Positions 1-9,627 of a DNA stretch of 64,000 nt are shown here, piece by piece (position 1 is the first letter of the stretch; each line of letters opens with the position of its first letter). The position numbers and the translations under genes are program-made. The notes under the pieces were generated by a model. That model worked only from the letters and a program-made list of their open reading frames with translations, did no database searches and had not been told where the DNA came from. Source of the DNA: Bradyrhizobium sp. 141 (GTDB lineage: Bacteria; Pseudomonadota; Alphaproteobacteria; Rhizobiales; Xanthobacteraceae); the NCBI RefSeq assembly GCF_023074055.1, contig NZ_JADPKR010000081.1:164504-228503 (forward strand), read 5' to 3'.

Positions 1-1
1 C

Positions 2-355
2 GGGCTCGCGACGATCACCCCGCGCAAGGTCGTCACGACCGGCGGCGTCCGCCTGCTCGATCGCACCCTGATCCTGACGGCGCAGTGGGCCTCGTTCGGC
101 CCCAACAACGATGTACCCGCCAACTATCTCCCTGCGACCGGCTACGAGCTGGTCAATCTGTACATGACCTACAACGCGACCAGGGACATCGTGTTCTCGG
201 CCTCGATCGACAATCTCTTGAACCAGTACTACCGGCCTTATGCCATTCCCGGCAGCTCGACGGACGGCACGTCGCAGAACGACGTGCTGTGGTCAGCCCC
301 GGGGCCGGGCAGGGTCTACAAGGCCGGCATGAAGATCCACTTTGGAGGTGCGTAA
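2..355 (+). CDS. hmuR: TonB-dependent heme receptor, C-terminal part
   Basis: This is the last 117 codons of an outer-membrane receptor whose start lies left of the window. The visible part reads as the closing beta-strands of a TonB-dependent barrel: a strand with NLLNQYYRPY near residues 77-86, then a terminal strand GRVYKAGMKIHF with alternating hydrophobic residues and an aromatic near the C terminus, as this family requires for membrane insertion. The next genes encode a heme-degrading enzyme, a cytosolic heme carrier and ExbB-ExbD-TonB, so heme or hemoglobin is the likely ligand. That assignment rests on context; the barrel alone would also fit a siderophore receptor. Confidence 0.75.
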   Translation, partial: GLATITPRKVVTTGGVRLLDRTLILTAQWASFGPNNDVPANYLPATGYELVNLYMTYNATRDIVFSASIDNLLNQYYRPYAIPGSSTDGTSQNDVLWSAPGPGRVYKAGMKIHFGGA

Positions 356-451
356 GCCGACAGGGGCCTTAACACCATCATCTCCGCCGCGCCGCGCTGA
401 TGCTCCAGCGCGGCTTCGGCGCGTTCGTTTTGATCAGAAGGAGAGACTTTC

Positions 452-787
452 ATGTTCATCGCTATGAATCGTTTTCAGGTGAAGCTCGGCTCGGAAGCTG
501 CGTTCGAGACCGTCTGGCGCACCCGCGAATCCTATCTCGGCAGCATGGCCGGCTTCGTCGAGTTCCACCTACTCAAGGGGCCGGTGCTCGAGGACCACAC
601 GCTGTATTCCTCTCACACCGTGTGGGTCGACAAGGCGGCCTTCGAGGCCTGGACGCGCTCGGACGAATTCCGCCGTGCTCATGCGCGCGCCGACAACAAG
701 ACCGGGGAGAGCCTCTATCTCGGCCATCCCAAGTTCGAAGGGTTCGAGGTCATCATGACCGAGCGCAAGGCGAACGCGGCCGCGTGA
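452..787 (+). CDS. heme-degrading monooxygenase (IsdG/HmuQ-HmuD type)
   Basis: A 111-residue ABM-fold protein. It begins MFIAMNRFQVKLGSE and contains FHLLKGP and a His-rich DHTLYSSHTVW stretch, close to the rhizobial HmuQ/HmuD heme oxygenases of the IsdG family, which open the heme ring and release iron in the cytoplasm. A strong AAGGAGAG ribosome site precedes the ATG by a few bases. It lies between the receptor end and hutX in the same direction, so it probably degrades the heme that the receptor imports. HmuQ and HmuD are paralogous in Bradyrhizobium and the window does not show which one this is, so no symbol is given. Confidence 0.85.
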   Translation: MFIAMNRFQVKLGSEAAFETVWRTRESYLGSMAGFVEFHLLKGPVLEDHTLYSSHTVWVDKAAFEAWTRSDEFRRAHARADNKTGESLYLGHPKFEGFEVIMTERKANAAA

Positions 788-814
788 GGCGGCCAGCTTG
801 ATGAGGAGCCGGAC

Positions 815-1330
815 ATGTTGAGCACCGATCTCGCCGATCTCAAGGCGTATATGGCCGACAATCCTGGCGCGGTGATCGAGGACGTCGCGCGTGAGCGCAC
901 CATCACCCCGCGCGCGGTGGTCGAGGCGCTACCATCCTCCATGGTGCGCATCGGTGGCGGCGAGCACTTCGCCGCGGCCATGCAGGACATCGCGAAATGG
1001 GGCGAGGTCACGCTGATCGTACACACGGATGATGCGATCTTCGAGTTCACCGGCGCCATTCCCTCGGGCGAGATCGGCCGCGGCTATTTCAACCTGATGC
1101 AGCCGAAGGGTCTGCACGGCCATCTCCGCCACGAGCGTTGTGCGGCCGTCGCCTTTGTCGAGCGGCCCTTCATGGGCAAGTCGTCGGCCTTCGTCGCGTT
1201 CGTGAACGCCGACGGCGGCATCATGTTCAAGGTCTTCGTCGGCCGCGACGAGACCCGGGCGCTGCGGGCGGATCAGCTGGTGCGGTTCCGGCAGCTTGCG
1301 GACCGGATCGCGGCCGCGCCCGCGGCATAG
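815..1330 (+). CDS. hutX: cytosolic heme carrier/utilisation protein HutX
   Basis: A 171-residue protein of the HutX/HuvX/HugX family, which binds heme in the cytoplasm and hands it to heme-degrading enzymes. The N-terminal third, with ADNPGAVIEDVARERTI, is a helical region; the rest matches the split-barrel heme-binding core, including GYFNLMQPKGLHGHLRHE and FVERPFMGKSSAFVAF. It follows the monooxygenase by 27 bases with a GAGGAG ribosome site and precedes exbB by 27 bases, so all are likely cotranscribed. It has no signal peptide, as expected for a cytosolic protein. Confidence 0.88.
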   Translation: MLSTDLADLKAYMADNPGAVIEDVARERTITPRAVVEALPSSMVRIGGGEHFAAAMQDIAKWGEVTLIVHTDDAIFEFTGAIPSGEIGRGYFNLMQPKGLHGHLRHERCAAVAFVERPFMGKSSAFVAFVNADGGIMFKVFVGRDETRALRADQLVRFRQLADRIAAAPAA

Positions 1331-1357
1331 TTCGCTTCAATCTGTCGGGAGATCAGG

Positions 1358-2134
<777 letters not shown>

Positions 2135-2137
2135 GTC

Positions 2138-2584
2138 ATGGCCGCAAAGCTCGGCGCGGGTTCGGGATCGCCGCGCAGGCGCGGCGACCCGGATGATCTC
2201 GACGTCACCCACGAGATCAACGTCACGCCGTTCATCGACGTGATGCTGGTGCTGCTGATCATCTTCATGGTGGCCGCTCCGCTCGCCACTGTCGACATCG
2301 GTGTCGAGCTGCCGGCGACCGCGGCCGAGCCGGCGCCGCGGCTGGACAAGCCGGTCTTCGTCACCGTCAAGCCGGACCTGTCGATCGCAGTCGGCGAAGA
2401 CGTCGTCGCCCGCGACGCGCTCGGCACCTCGCTCGCTGCCGCCACCAAGGGCCGCAAGGACGAGCGCATTTACCTGCGCGCGGACAAGGCCGTGAGCTAC
2501 GGCGATCTGATGGAGGTGATGAACTCCTTGCGCAACGCCGGCTATCTCAAGGTCGCGCTCGTCGGCCTCGACGGACGCAGCTGA
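2138..2584 (+). CDS. exbD: biopolymer transport protein ExbD
   Basis: A 148-residue single-pass protein of the ExbD/TolR family. The N-terminal cytoplasmic segment leads into a helix (about residues 30-50) with NVTPFIDVMLVLLIIFMV, in which Asp34 is the conserved proton-carrying residue. The remainder is the periplasmic domain with the usual YLRADKAVSYGDLMEVM pattern. The stop codon shares one base with the tonB start, a sign of translational coupling. It works with the neighbouring ExbB and TonB to power the heme receptor. Confidence 0.94.
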   Translation: MAAKLGAGSGSPRRRGDPDDLDVTHEINVTPFIDVMLVLLIIFMVAAPLATVDIGVELPATAAEPAPRLDKPVFVTVKPDLSIAVGEDVVARDALGTSLAAATKGRKDERIYLRADKAVSYGDLMEVMNSLRNAGYLKVALVGLDGRS

Positions 2585-3417
2585 TGGCCGCCGCGAACGC
2601 GTTTGCCCTGCACGAGCCGCTCGGCGAGCGTGAGGGCGCGCGCTGGAGCCTGTCGGCGGCGGTGATCGTGGCGTTGCACATTGCCGCCGCACTGCTGGCG
2701 ATGAACTGGCTGAAGCACGTGCCGGACGAGGGCGTCAACATCCCGGCCATCCTCATCGACATGACGCCGGAGACGTCGGCGCCGCAATCGACGCCGCTCG
2801 ACATCGCGCCGGGACCGGTGATGCAGCAGGCGGATGCCTCGCCGCCTGAGCCGGTGCAAGAGCAGGCTGTCGAAGAAATGATTCCGCCGACGCCGCCGCA
2901 GGAAAAGCCGGACGTGATTGCGCCGCCGGAGCAGAAGCTCGAGCCAGTTCCGCCGAAGCCCGAGCCCGCGAAAGCTGTGCCCATTGAGAAACCGGCGCCG
3001 GCCAAGCCCAAGGTGGTGCGCCCCGATGCCCGGAAGCCGGCGGATGCGCCCCCCGCGCCCCGCACCAGCGCGCCGCCGCGTGCGGAGCGCGAAGCTCCGC
3101 TCGCATCCGCAGTGAATGCCGGCTCGGTGGCGTCGACGATGGCGACCTACAATCAGCGCGTCCGCGCGCATCTCATGCGCTTCCACCAGTACCCGGCGGG
3201 CGCCAATGGTCAGAGGGGGCTGGTCACGCTGAATCTCACCCTCGGTCGCGGCGGCCAAGTTTTGTCTAGCCGCGTCGGCGGCTCTTCGGGCGTCGCAGCC
3301 CTCGATGCTCAGGCCATGGCAATGGTGCGCCAGGCCCAGCCATTCCCACCCGTCCCGTCCGAGATCACCTATGCGACAATTCTCATCAAGGTCGGGGTGA
3401 ACTTCGGGGACCGTTGA
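2584..3417 (+). CDS. tonB: energy transducer TonB
   Basis: A 277-residue TonB. One N-terminal membrane helix (about residues 23-40) is followed by a long Pro/Glu/Lys-rich periplasm-spanning region (about residues 60-175, with repeats such as EKPAPAKPK), then a C-terminal TonB domain from about residue 190 with HLMRFHQYP, GLVTLNLTLGRGGQV and AMVRQAQPFPPVP. The C-terminal domain contacts the TonB box of outer-membrane receptors. It overlaps exbD by one base. This dedicated TonB system is typical of rhizobial heme-uptake loci. Confidence 0.93.
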   Translation: MAAANAFALHEPLGEREGARWSLSAAVIVALHIAAALLAMNWLKHVPDEGVNIPAILIDMTPETSAPQSTPLDIAPGPVMQQADASPPEPVQEQAVEEMIPPTPPQEKPDVIAPPEQKLEPVPPKPEPAKAVPIEKPAPAKPKVVRPDARKPADAPPAPRTSAPPRAEREAPLASAVNAGSVASTMATYNQRVRAHLMRFHQYPAGANGQRGLVTLNLTLGRGGQVLSSRVGGSSGVAALDAQAMAMVRQAQPFPPVPSEITYATILIKVGVNFGDR

Positions 3418-3427
3418 TTGGTGACGA

Positions 3428-3457
3428 CTCCTCTCCCGCGCGATGCAGGAGAGGAGG
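3428..3457. terminator. hairpin between convergent genes
   Basis: A 9-bp perfect inverted repeat (CTCCTCTCC / GGAGAGGAG) with an 11-base loop lies between the end of tonB and the end of the convergent esterase gene. It could stop transcription from both sides. There is no T-run on either strand, so intrinsic termination is only a possibility; similar CTCCTCTCC-type palindromes also occur as dispersed elements. Confidence 0.4.
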
Positions 3458-3477
3458 GAGCAAAGCCGAAGGGCGCC

Positions 3478-4833
3478 TTACTTTGCCTTCAGGAAGTCCG
3501 CGACTTCGAGCAGCATGAACTCGTCGTCGTCGGCCTTGTTGGGATCGCGGCTGGAGGAGAACGGCAGATTGTTGTCGTTGCCGACGATGATGTGGGTGTC
3601 GTCGACGCGATCGACGTTCTCGATGGTGAAGAAGGGGAAGGTGTAGACGCCGTCATTGAGCGGCTTCTTCGCCTTCTTGTCGGGATCCCTAATCTTCATC
3701 AGGTCGATATAGCCGATCTTGCGCACGGGCTTGCCGACATTGGCCTCGGTGAGCTCGATCTTGTAGATGCGCTTGAACTTGGCGAGGTCCGGGAAGCAGT
3801 TCTCGCCGCGGGTACCCTGCGGGCAGGCCTTGTCGGCCGTGCCTTCGCCGTTGTCGCGCTCGATGATGAGGCCGGAGGCCTGATCGATCATGTTGAAGTC
3901 GCCGATGGCGTTGCCGTTCTGCTCGAACACATACTGCCAGTAACGGCCGGTGAATTTTTCCGCAGCGACGTCGAACTCGAGGATGCGGGAAGCTTCCTTG
4001 CCGTCGACCTTCTCCCAGTCCTTCTTCTCGGCGTCCCACAGCGGGCCCTCGAGCAGGCCATAGAGGAATTTGCCGTCCTTGGAGGATGCAAAGCCTTCAT
4101 AGCCCTTGGAGCGGCGAAGGTTGACGTTGGTGTAGGTCGCGCCGGGCGCGGCCGGCGTCGCCACGGCCCAATTGTCGGGCGAGCGCACCGGCTTGCCGTC
4201 TGCAACCGTATCGAACACGCCCAGGATCTTGCCTGATTTGTCGGCCTTCAGGATGTAGGGGCCGAACTCGTCGCCGATCCAGAAGGTGTCGCCGATGATC
4301 TGGAAACCTTCGGTATCGAAGTCGGAGCCGGTGAGATAGCGCTTCTGCGTGTCCTCGTGCACGATGCGGAACGGGACCTTTTTGTCGGGATCGTGCAGGA
4401 AGATGGTCTCCAGCCGCTCGATCTTGCCGCCCGCCCAGTCCATCTTGTAGCGGTTCAGATACAGCATCGAATCCGGCGAGTTGGCGCGCGCGCCCATGCC
4501 GTTGTCGGTGACGACCCAGAAGCTGCCGTCGGGCATGGTCTTGATGCCGGAATGGCCCTGCAGCGGCTGGCCCTTGAACGGCAGCGACACGCCGGTCGGA
4601 CGTTCATAGGATTTGCCCATCACCGTGCCGAGCGCGTCGACGCGCTTGCCGGTGGTGTATTTTCCGGATGTCTTGAGATCGGCGGGGGCATCGGCGGGCG
4701 CGTCGATGAAGGTGGCGGCCGGCATCACCACGTGGCCGGCGAGCTTGGCCGGGAATTCGCCTTCGCTCTGCGCGAGCGCGGGGCTCGCGGTGAGAATGAT
4801 CGTTGCGACGGTGGCAAGAAAAGTCGCGCGCAT
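3478..4833 (-). CDS. secreted esterase-like/phytase-like protein
   Basis: A 451-residue secreted protein of the 'esterase-like activity of phytase' family (Phytase-like domain). The chosen ATG is preceded by CAGGAGA and opens a signal peptide (MRATFLATVATIILTASPALAQ). The mature part has beta-propeller-like strands, including HSGIKTMPDGSFWVVTDNG, GSDFDTEGFQ, WIGDEFGPY and ENVDRVDDTHIIVGNDNN, the acidic signatures of this family. The substrate cannot be read from sequence; phosphate-ester scavenging in the periplasm is a family-level guess. It lies downstream of the ABC permease genes on the same strand (85-base gap), so it may share their transcript. Confidence 0.8.
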   Translation of the reverse strand: MRATFLATVATIILTASPALAQSEGEFPAKLAGHVVMPAATFIDAPADAPADLKTSGKYTTGKRVDALGTVMGKSYERPTGVSLPFKGQPLQGHSGIKTMPDGSFWVVTDNGMGARANSPDSMLYLNRYKMDWAGGKIERLETIFLHDPDKKVPFRIVHEDTQKRYLTGSDFDTEGFQIIGDTFWIGDEFGPYILKADKSGKILGVFDTVADGKPVRSPDNWAVATPAAPGATYTNVNLRRSKGYEGFASSKDGKFLYGLLEGPLWDAEKKDWEKVDGKEASRILEFDVAAEKFTGRYWQYVFEQNGNAIGDFNMIDQASGLIIERDNGEGTADKACPQGTRGENCFPDLAKFKRIYKIELTEANVGKPVRKIGYIDLMKIRDPDKKAKKPLNDGVYTFPFFTIENVDRVDDTHIIVGNDNNLPFSSSRDPNKADDDEFMLLEVADFLKAK

Positions 4834-4918
4834 GTGCGTCTCCTGTTGGCGGACGCACGCGTTATGCGGATCGCGTGTTGCAGTTTTGTGAAACCGGGCC
4901 AAACGCCGCAGCTGCGGT

Positions 4919-5815
4919 CTACTCCTTTACCGCGCCGGTCAGCGAGGACACGTAGTAATCGACGAACAGCGAGTAGAAGATCGCAACCGGCAGCGATCCC
5001 AGCAGCGAGCCCGCCATCAGCGCGCCCCACTGGTAGACGTCGCCGGTGACGAGCTCGGTCAGGATCGCGACCGGCACCGTCTTGTTGGCGCCGCTCTGGA
5101 TGAAGGCGAGCGCATAGATGAACTCGTTCCAGGACAGTGTGAAGGAAAAGATGCCGGCCGAGATCAGTCCGGGCACCGCGAGCGGTAGCGTGATCCGCCG
5201 CAGGATCTGCAGGCGCGTTGCGCCATCGACCAGCGCGCATTCCTCGAGCTCGTAGGGGATCGACTTGAAATAGCCGATCAGGAGCCAGGTGCAGAACGGC
5301 ACCAGGAAGGTCGGATAGACCAGGATCAGGGCGAGCGGCGAGTCGAACAGGCCGAACTGCACCACGACGGTTGCGAGCGGAATGAACAGGATCGACGGCG
5401 GCACGAGATAGGCGAGATAAATGCCGAGGCCCACATAAGGACTGCCGCGGAAGCGCAGGCGCTCGATCGCATAGGCGGCGAGCGTCGACGCGATCAAGGA
5501 CAACGTGGTGGAGCCGATCGCCACCGTCATCGTCGTCCACAGCCAGCGCGGATAGGCGGTATTGAAGAGAAGATGCTTGATGTGGGCGAGCGTCGGCGAG
5601 GAGATCCAGAACGGGTTGTGATCCCGGTAGTTCATCAGCTCCGCGTTCGGCTTGAACGAGGTGATCGTCATCCAGTAGAACGGAAACAGCAGGATCAGCA
5701 CGAAGCAGCCGAGCGGCAGGTAGATCATCATCAGCCGCCGCAGCCCGGAATCCCAGGCCATGGTGTCGGGTGCGGCCTTGGCGTCCGCGGTCGGTTGCGC
5801 GATGGTGTCAGTCAT
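4919..5815 (-). CDS. carbohydrate ABC transporter permease (MalG type)
   Basis: A 298-residue inner-membrane permease with six predicted helices, starting around residue 30 (PLGCFVLILLFPFYWMTITS). The EAA loop that docks the ATPase is present (EECALVDGATRLQILRRITL), and the C-terminal helix reads LLGSLPVAIFYSLFVDYYV, as in MalG/CUT1 permeases. Its start overlaps the stop of the partner permease by 8 bases. With that permease and the binding protein it makes an importer for a sugar or polyol; the actual substrate is unknown. No ATP-binding subunit is encoded nearby. Confidence 0.88.
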   Translation of the reverse strand: MTDTIAQPTADAKAAPDTMAWDSGLRRLMMIYLPLGCFVLILLFPFYWMTITSFKPNAELMNYRDHNPFWISSPTLAHIKHLLFNTAYPRWLWTTMTVAIGSTTLSLIASTLAAYAIERLRFRGSPYVGLGIYLAYLVPPSILFIPLATVVVQFGLFDSPLALILVYPTFLVPFCTWLLIGYFKSIPYELEECALVDGATRLQILRRITLPLAVPGLISAGIFSFTLSWNEFIYALAFIQSGANKTVPVAILTELVTGDVYQWGALMAGSLLGSLPVAIFYSLFVDYYVSSLTGAVKE

Positions 5816-6764
5816 TGGCCTCTCCCTGCTGCCATTTGCGGCGCGCCAGGCCGAAATAGGAGAACAGCGTCGCGAACACCAGGAACGGGATCATCGACAC
5901 CGCGATTGCCGCACCTTCGCCGAGCTCGCCGCCAGCGATGCCGCGCTGAAACGCCAGCGTCGCCAGCAGATGGGTCGAGTTGACTGGCCCGCCGCGGGTG
6001 ATGGCGTAGACCAGCTGGAAGTCGGTGAAGGTGAAGATGATCGAGAAGGTCATGACGATGGCGAGGATCGGCATCATCATCGGAAAGGTGATGTAGCGGA
6101 AGCGCTGCCAGGCGCTGGCCCCGTCCAGCATCGCGGCCTCGTAAAGCGAGGGCGAGATGGTCTGCAGGCCCGCCAGCAGCGAGATCGCGACGAAGGGAAT
6201 GCCGCGCCAGATGTTGGCGGCGATCAGCGAGAAGCGCGCCGGCCATGGCGAGCCGAGGAAGTCGATATTGCTGGATCGCCAATGCAGCACGTCGACGAGG
6301 AGATAGGAGATGATCGAGAACTGCGGATCGTAGATCCACCAGAACGCCAGCGCCGAGAGCACGGTCGGCACGATCCAGGGCAGCAGGATGATCGCACGCA
6401 GGATGCTCTTGAACGGAAAATGGTTGTTGAGCAGCAGCGCGAGCCAGAAGCCGAGCGCGAACTTCCCGAAGGTCGCTATTCCCGTATAGACCACGCTGTA
6501 GAACACCGCGTTCCACCACAACGGATCGGTGAGCAGATACTGGAAATTCTCGATACCAACGAAGATGCCGCGCCGGCCGATCGTGGTGTCGGTGAAGGCG
6601 AGCCAGATGCCGAGGCCGAGCGGATAGGTGAGGAACACCGAGAGCAGCCCGATCGCGGGCGCCAGGCACATCACGATCAGGAACGGCTTGTAGTCGAACA
6701 GCCGCACCAGCCAGGACGGCTGCCGGTGCGCGAGGCCGGTGGAAGAGAGGGTGGTCACGGACAT
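5808..6764 (-). CDS. carbohydrate ABC transporter permease (MalF type)
   Basis: A 318-residue permease of the MalF/UgpA type. A cytoplasmic N terminus with DYKPFLIVMCLAPAIGLL opens the first helix; five further helices follow. The EAA loop is YEAAMLDGASAWQRFRYITF. It pairs with the MalG-type permease that overlaps its 3' end. A palindromic repeat separates it from the upstream binding-protein gene, a common position for elements that tune relative expression of binding protein and permeases. Confidence 0.88.
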   Translation of the reverse strand: MSVTTLSSTGLAHRQPSWLVRLFDYKPFLIVMCLAPAIGLLSVFLTYPLGLGIWLAFTDTTIGRRGIFVGIENFQYLLTDPLWWNAVFYSVVYTGIATFGKFALGFWLALLLNNHFPFKSILRAIILLPWIVPTVLSALAFWWIYDPQFSIISYLLVDVLHWRSSNIDFLGSPWPARFSLIAANIWRGIPFVAISLLAGLQTISPSLYEAAMLDGASAWQRFRYITFPMMMPILAIVMTFSIIFTFTDFQLVYAITRGGPVNSTHLLATLAFQRGIAGGELGEGAAIAVSMIPFLVFATLFSYFGLARRKWQQGEAND

Positions 6765-6798
6765 CAGTTTGTTGTCCTGTTCTAGGAAGTCACTCCAC

Positions 6799-6881
6799 CG
6801 TCATTGCGAGGAGCTCTTGCGACGAAGCAATCCAGACTGCATCCGCGGAGGGGTTCTGGACTGCTTCGCTCGCAATGACGG
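6799..6881. repeat. palindromic repeat, CGTCATTGCGAG type
   Basis: Imperfect inverted repeat between the sugar-binding-protein gene and the permease gene. The outer arms are CGTCATTGCGAG and CTCGCAATGACGG; inner arms contain GAAGCAATCCAGA and TCTGGACTGCTTCG. Repeats of this form are scattered through Bradyrhizobiaceae genomes. Only one copy is in this window. Confidence 0.8.
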
Positions 6882-6889
6882 CTGCGCTG

Positions 6890-8236
6890 TCAGTCCTTAC
6901 GCTGCCGCCGGAAGTACCGCTTGCAGCGCTGCTCGGCTTCCGCCGCGGCGGCCTCCGGCGTGGCCGCGCCGGTCGCAACGGACGCGAACATCTGAACCGT
7001 GACATAGTCCGCCCGCACCGCACCGGTGGCCGTCGATATCGGACCTTTGTAACCGGCGTAGTAGCCGTTGTTCATGGTGTTCTTGAAGATTGCGACCTTC
7101 GGATCACCTGACCACACTGCTGCATCGGCATAGGCTGCGAGCGGCTGCGACCAGTAGCCGCTATTGGCGTTGAGCCAGGGCTCGTACTGTTCCTTCTCGA
7201 GCATGAATTGCAGAAATGCCTTTGCTGCGTTCGGACATGGGCTGTGCTTGAACACCATTGCGTTTAGCGTCAGGCCAGACATCGGCGGGGCCGGCGCAAA
7301 GAACTTCGGCAACAACTGATGTTCCGAATCTTCGGCGAGGGCGGCGGTCGCCGGATCATTCTTCAACGAGAAGTACAAGGACACCCCGTTTGCCGTCAGC
7401 GCGATTTCCTGGGAAGAATAGGCGCGATTGTTGCTGACGTCGTTCCAGGACGGCGTGCCGGCGATGAAGGTCGGGTAGAGCTGCTTCACAAAGTTCAGTG
7501 CCGCGATCGTCTCCTTACTGTTGATTGTGACATTGCCCTCCTCGTCAAGCAACGCCGCGTTGTGCGCCCACATCATCCAGTCCGCAAAGCCGTTTCCGTC
7601 GCCCACCGCGTTGCCCAGTGCGAAGCCGGCTGGCTTGCCCGCCTGCTGAAGCTTCTTGCAGAGATCGAGGAAGCCGGCTGCATCTTCCGGAGCCTTGTCG
7701 AACCCGACTGATTTAAGAATGGACTTGCGATAGATCAGGGGGCCAGCTGTGGCGCCGAACGGCAGCCCGATCCACGTGTCGCTCTTAGCCTTCTTTCCAT
7801 AGGTCTTCGCAAGAGTCTGCCAGCCGCCGTACTTCTTGCCGAGATAGTCGGCGACGTCGGTCAGCTCGATCAGCTTGTCGACATAGATGTGGGGGGCGTC
7901 GGAGAAGCCGATGATGATGTCGGGGCCCGCGCCGGAGTTCGAGGTGACCGCGGTCTGCTGGTTGATGTCCTCCCAGCCGACGAAGTCGACCTTGACCTCG
8001 ACCCCGGTCTCCTTGGTGAACTTTGCTGCATTTGCGCGGAACACATCCTCGTCGGCCTGGACGAAACGCACCGGGCGCAGCATCCGCAAGGATGCGCCCT
8101 TCTCGATCTCGCGCTTGGGCGCCGCAACATCGGCCGCCTTGATATTGGATGTTTGCGCTGCAGCACCGGTGGCAGCGAACGTTGCAGCGGACAGGCCCAG
8201 CGCCAAAGCATCACGACGTGTGATGTCGTTCCTCAT
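6890..8236 (-). CDS. ABC transporter sugar-binding protein (family 1)
   Basis: A 448-residue periplasmic solute-binding protein. The N terminus has a twin-arginine signal (TRRDALALGLSAATF, cleavage near GAAAQ), so it is probably exported folded. The mature protein follows the family-1 sugar-binding pattern, with VRFVQADEDVFRANAAKFTK, a GAGPDIIIGFSDAPHIY segment and the GLPFGATAGPLIYRKS stretch. A strong GGGAGGT ribosome site precedes the ATG. It is the first gene of the importer unit; its codon and base use match its neighbours. Confidence 0.87.
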   Translation of the reverse strand: MRNDITRRDALALGLSAATFAATGAAAQTSNIKAADVAAPKREIEKGASLRMLRPVRFVQADEDVFRANAAKFTKETGVEVKVDFVGWEDINQQTAVTSNSGAGPDIIIGFSDAPHIYVDKLIELTDVADYLGKKYGGWQTLAKTYGKKAKSDTWIGLPFGATAGPLIYRKSILKSVGFDKAPEDAAGFLDLCKKLQQAGKPAGFALGNAVGDGNGFADWMMWAHNAALLDEEGNVTINSKETIAALNFVKQLYPTFIAGTPSWNDVSNNRAYSSQEIALTANGVSLYFSLKNDPATAALAEDSEHQLLPKFFAPAPPMSGLTLNAMVFKHSPCPNAAKAFLQFMLEKEQYEPWLNANSGYWSQPLAAYADAAVWSGDPKVAIFKNTMNNGYYAGYKGPISTATGAVRADYVTVQMFASVATGAATPEAAAAEAEQRCKRYFRRQRKD

Positions 8237-8321
8237 CAGTACCTCCCTATATATGTTCCCTTCCCGGCGTTGATCGCCGGTGAAGGGTCGTTTCGGTCGT
8301 TGGCGCCTTTGCGCCGGCCGC

Positions 8322-9365
8322 CTAGCTGTTCGGCCCGCGATCCATGCTGACGGGTTGCCAGCGACGGAGCGAGGTCGTCTGCAGTACCGACGGATTGACG
8401 CAGCTTACCGGCCACATGCCCTGCAGCACCAGTGACAATTCGTAGCCCACCCGGCGCTTGCGCGCTTCGTCAAACCGTGCCGAGGCCGACGCGACATGGG
8501 CGGTCAGAGTCACGTTCTCCATGCTGAGCAGGGGATTGTTGTGCGAGGGCGGTTCCTTCTCCAGCACGTCGAGCGCGGCGTGTGCGATCCAGCCTTCCTG
8601 CAGCGCCTTGATCAGGCTCTCTTCGTCCACGGTGGCGCCGCGCCCGGTGTTGACGAAGATCGAGCCCTTCTTCATCTGCCGAAAATGCTTCTCGGTCAGC
8701 ATGTGATGGACCTCGGGCCTCGCCGGGGCATGCATCGAGACGAAGTCGGATTGCGACAGCACCTCGTTCAGCGTCGCCGGGATCACGCCGTGGTCGTACA
8801 TCAGCGTTTCCTGGATGAAGGGATCGTAGGCCATCATGCGCAGGCCGAACGGCGCCGCGCGCTTCGCAACTGCACGCGCCACGCGGCCGAATGAGATGAA
8901 GCCGAGCGTCTGGCCCATTAGCCTCGGAACCTTGAGCAGCGCCGGCCGGCCCTCGGCCCAGCGGCCGTCGCGCACCATGCGGTCCTGCTCAACCAGGCGG
9001 CGGAAGCCGGCGAGCAGCAGCATCATGGCGTGGTCGGCGACCTCCTCGATGAAGGTGTCGGGGATGTTGGTGACGGGAATGCCGCGCGCCGTGGCGGCCT
9101 TGACGTCGACGCTGTCGACGCCGACCGAGCCGAGCGTGATGACCTTGCAGGTCTCCAAGCTGTCGATGATGGTCTTGGTGATGGGGATGCCCTTGGCATA
9201 GATCGCGTCGGCGGTCTTCGCGGCGGCAATGAACCCGGCTTCGTCAGCGGGCGCCTCGACGATTTCGGCGTCGATCGGATCGAGCGCCTCGCGCTCAAAG
9301 GAATAGTCGCTGCCGGCGACCGTGAAGCTCGCGCCCTTCGGCGTCACCACCCTGTATTTCGGCAT
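8322..9365 (-). CDS. D-isomer-specific 2-hydroxyacid dehydrogenase
   Basis: A 347-residue NAD(P)-dependent oxidoreductase that interconverts a 2-hydroxyacid and a 2-ketoacid. The catalytic domain (about residues 1-110 and 300-330) surrounds a Rossmann domain with LGFISFGRVARAVAKRA. Signature segments include VNTGRGATVDEESLIKALQ (carrying the catalytic Arg region), ALDVLEKEPP (Glu) and NVTLTAHVAS (His). The GGGAGCGAG ribosome site supports the start. It sits directly upstream of the sugar ABC genes on the same strand (85-base gap) and may act on a product of the imported compound. The substrate is not determined. Confidence 0.85.
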   Translation of the reverse strand: MPKYRVVTPKGASFTVAGSDYSFEREALDPIDAEIVEAPADEAGFIAAAKTADAIYAKGIPITKTIIDSLETCKVITLGSVGVDSVDVKAATARGIPVTNIPDTFIEEVADHAMMLLLAGFRRLVEQDRMVRDGRWAEGRPALLKVPRLMGQTLGFISFGRVARAVAKRAAPFGLRMMAYDPFIQETLMYDHGVIPATLNEVLSQSDFVSMHAPARPEVHHMLTEKHFRQMKKGSIFVNTGRGATVDEESLIKALQEGWIAHAALDVLEKEPPSHNNPLLSMENVTLTAHVASASARFDEARKRRVGYELSLVLQGMWPVSCVNPSVLQTTSLRRWQPVSMDRGPNS

Positions 9366-9627
9366 TTTCTCGCTCCCGATTTGGTTTGTCGGTTCTTGTT
9401 GTGACCCGCCTCCGCGGGCGGGCCTTTGCGTCTTTTACGCGAAATCAAGGTGATGGCGTACAATTCCCGGTTGTCGGCTCAAAGATAAATTGCCGGTTTT
9501 TCGCGGCTGCGTCCGGGCTTCTACGGAGGCATGTAAGTAACTTGCTAAGGGCTCGCCCGCTAAGAGTTGATTCGATTTTGATCGATCTGGTCGCGTGCCC
9601 CTATCCCATTATTGCCGGAGCCATCCC

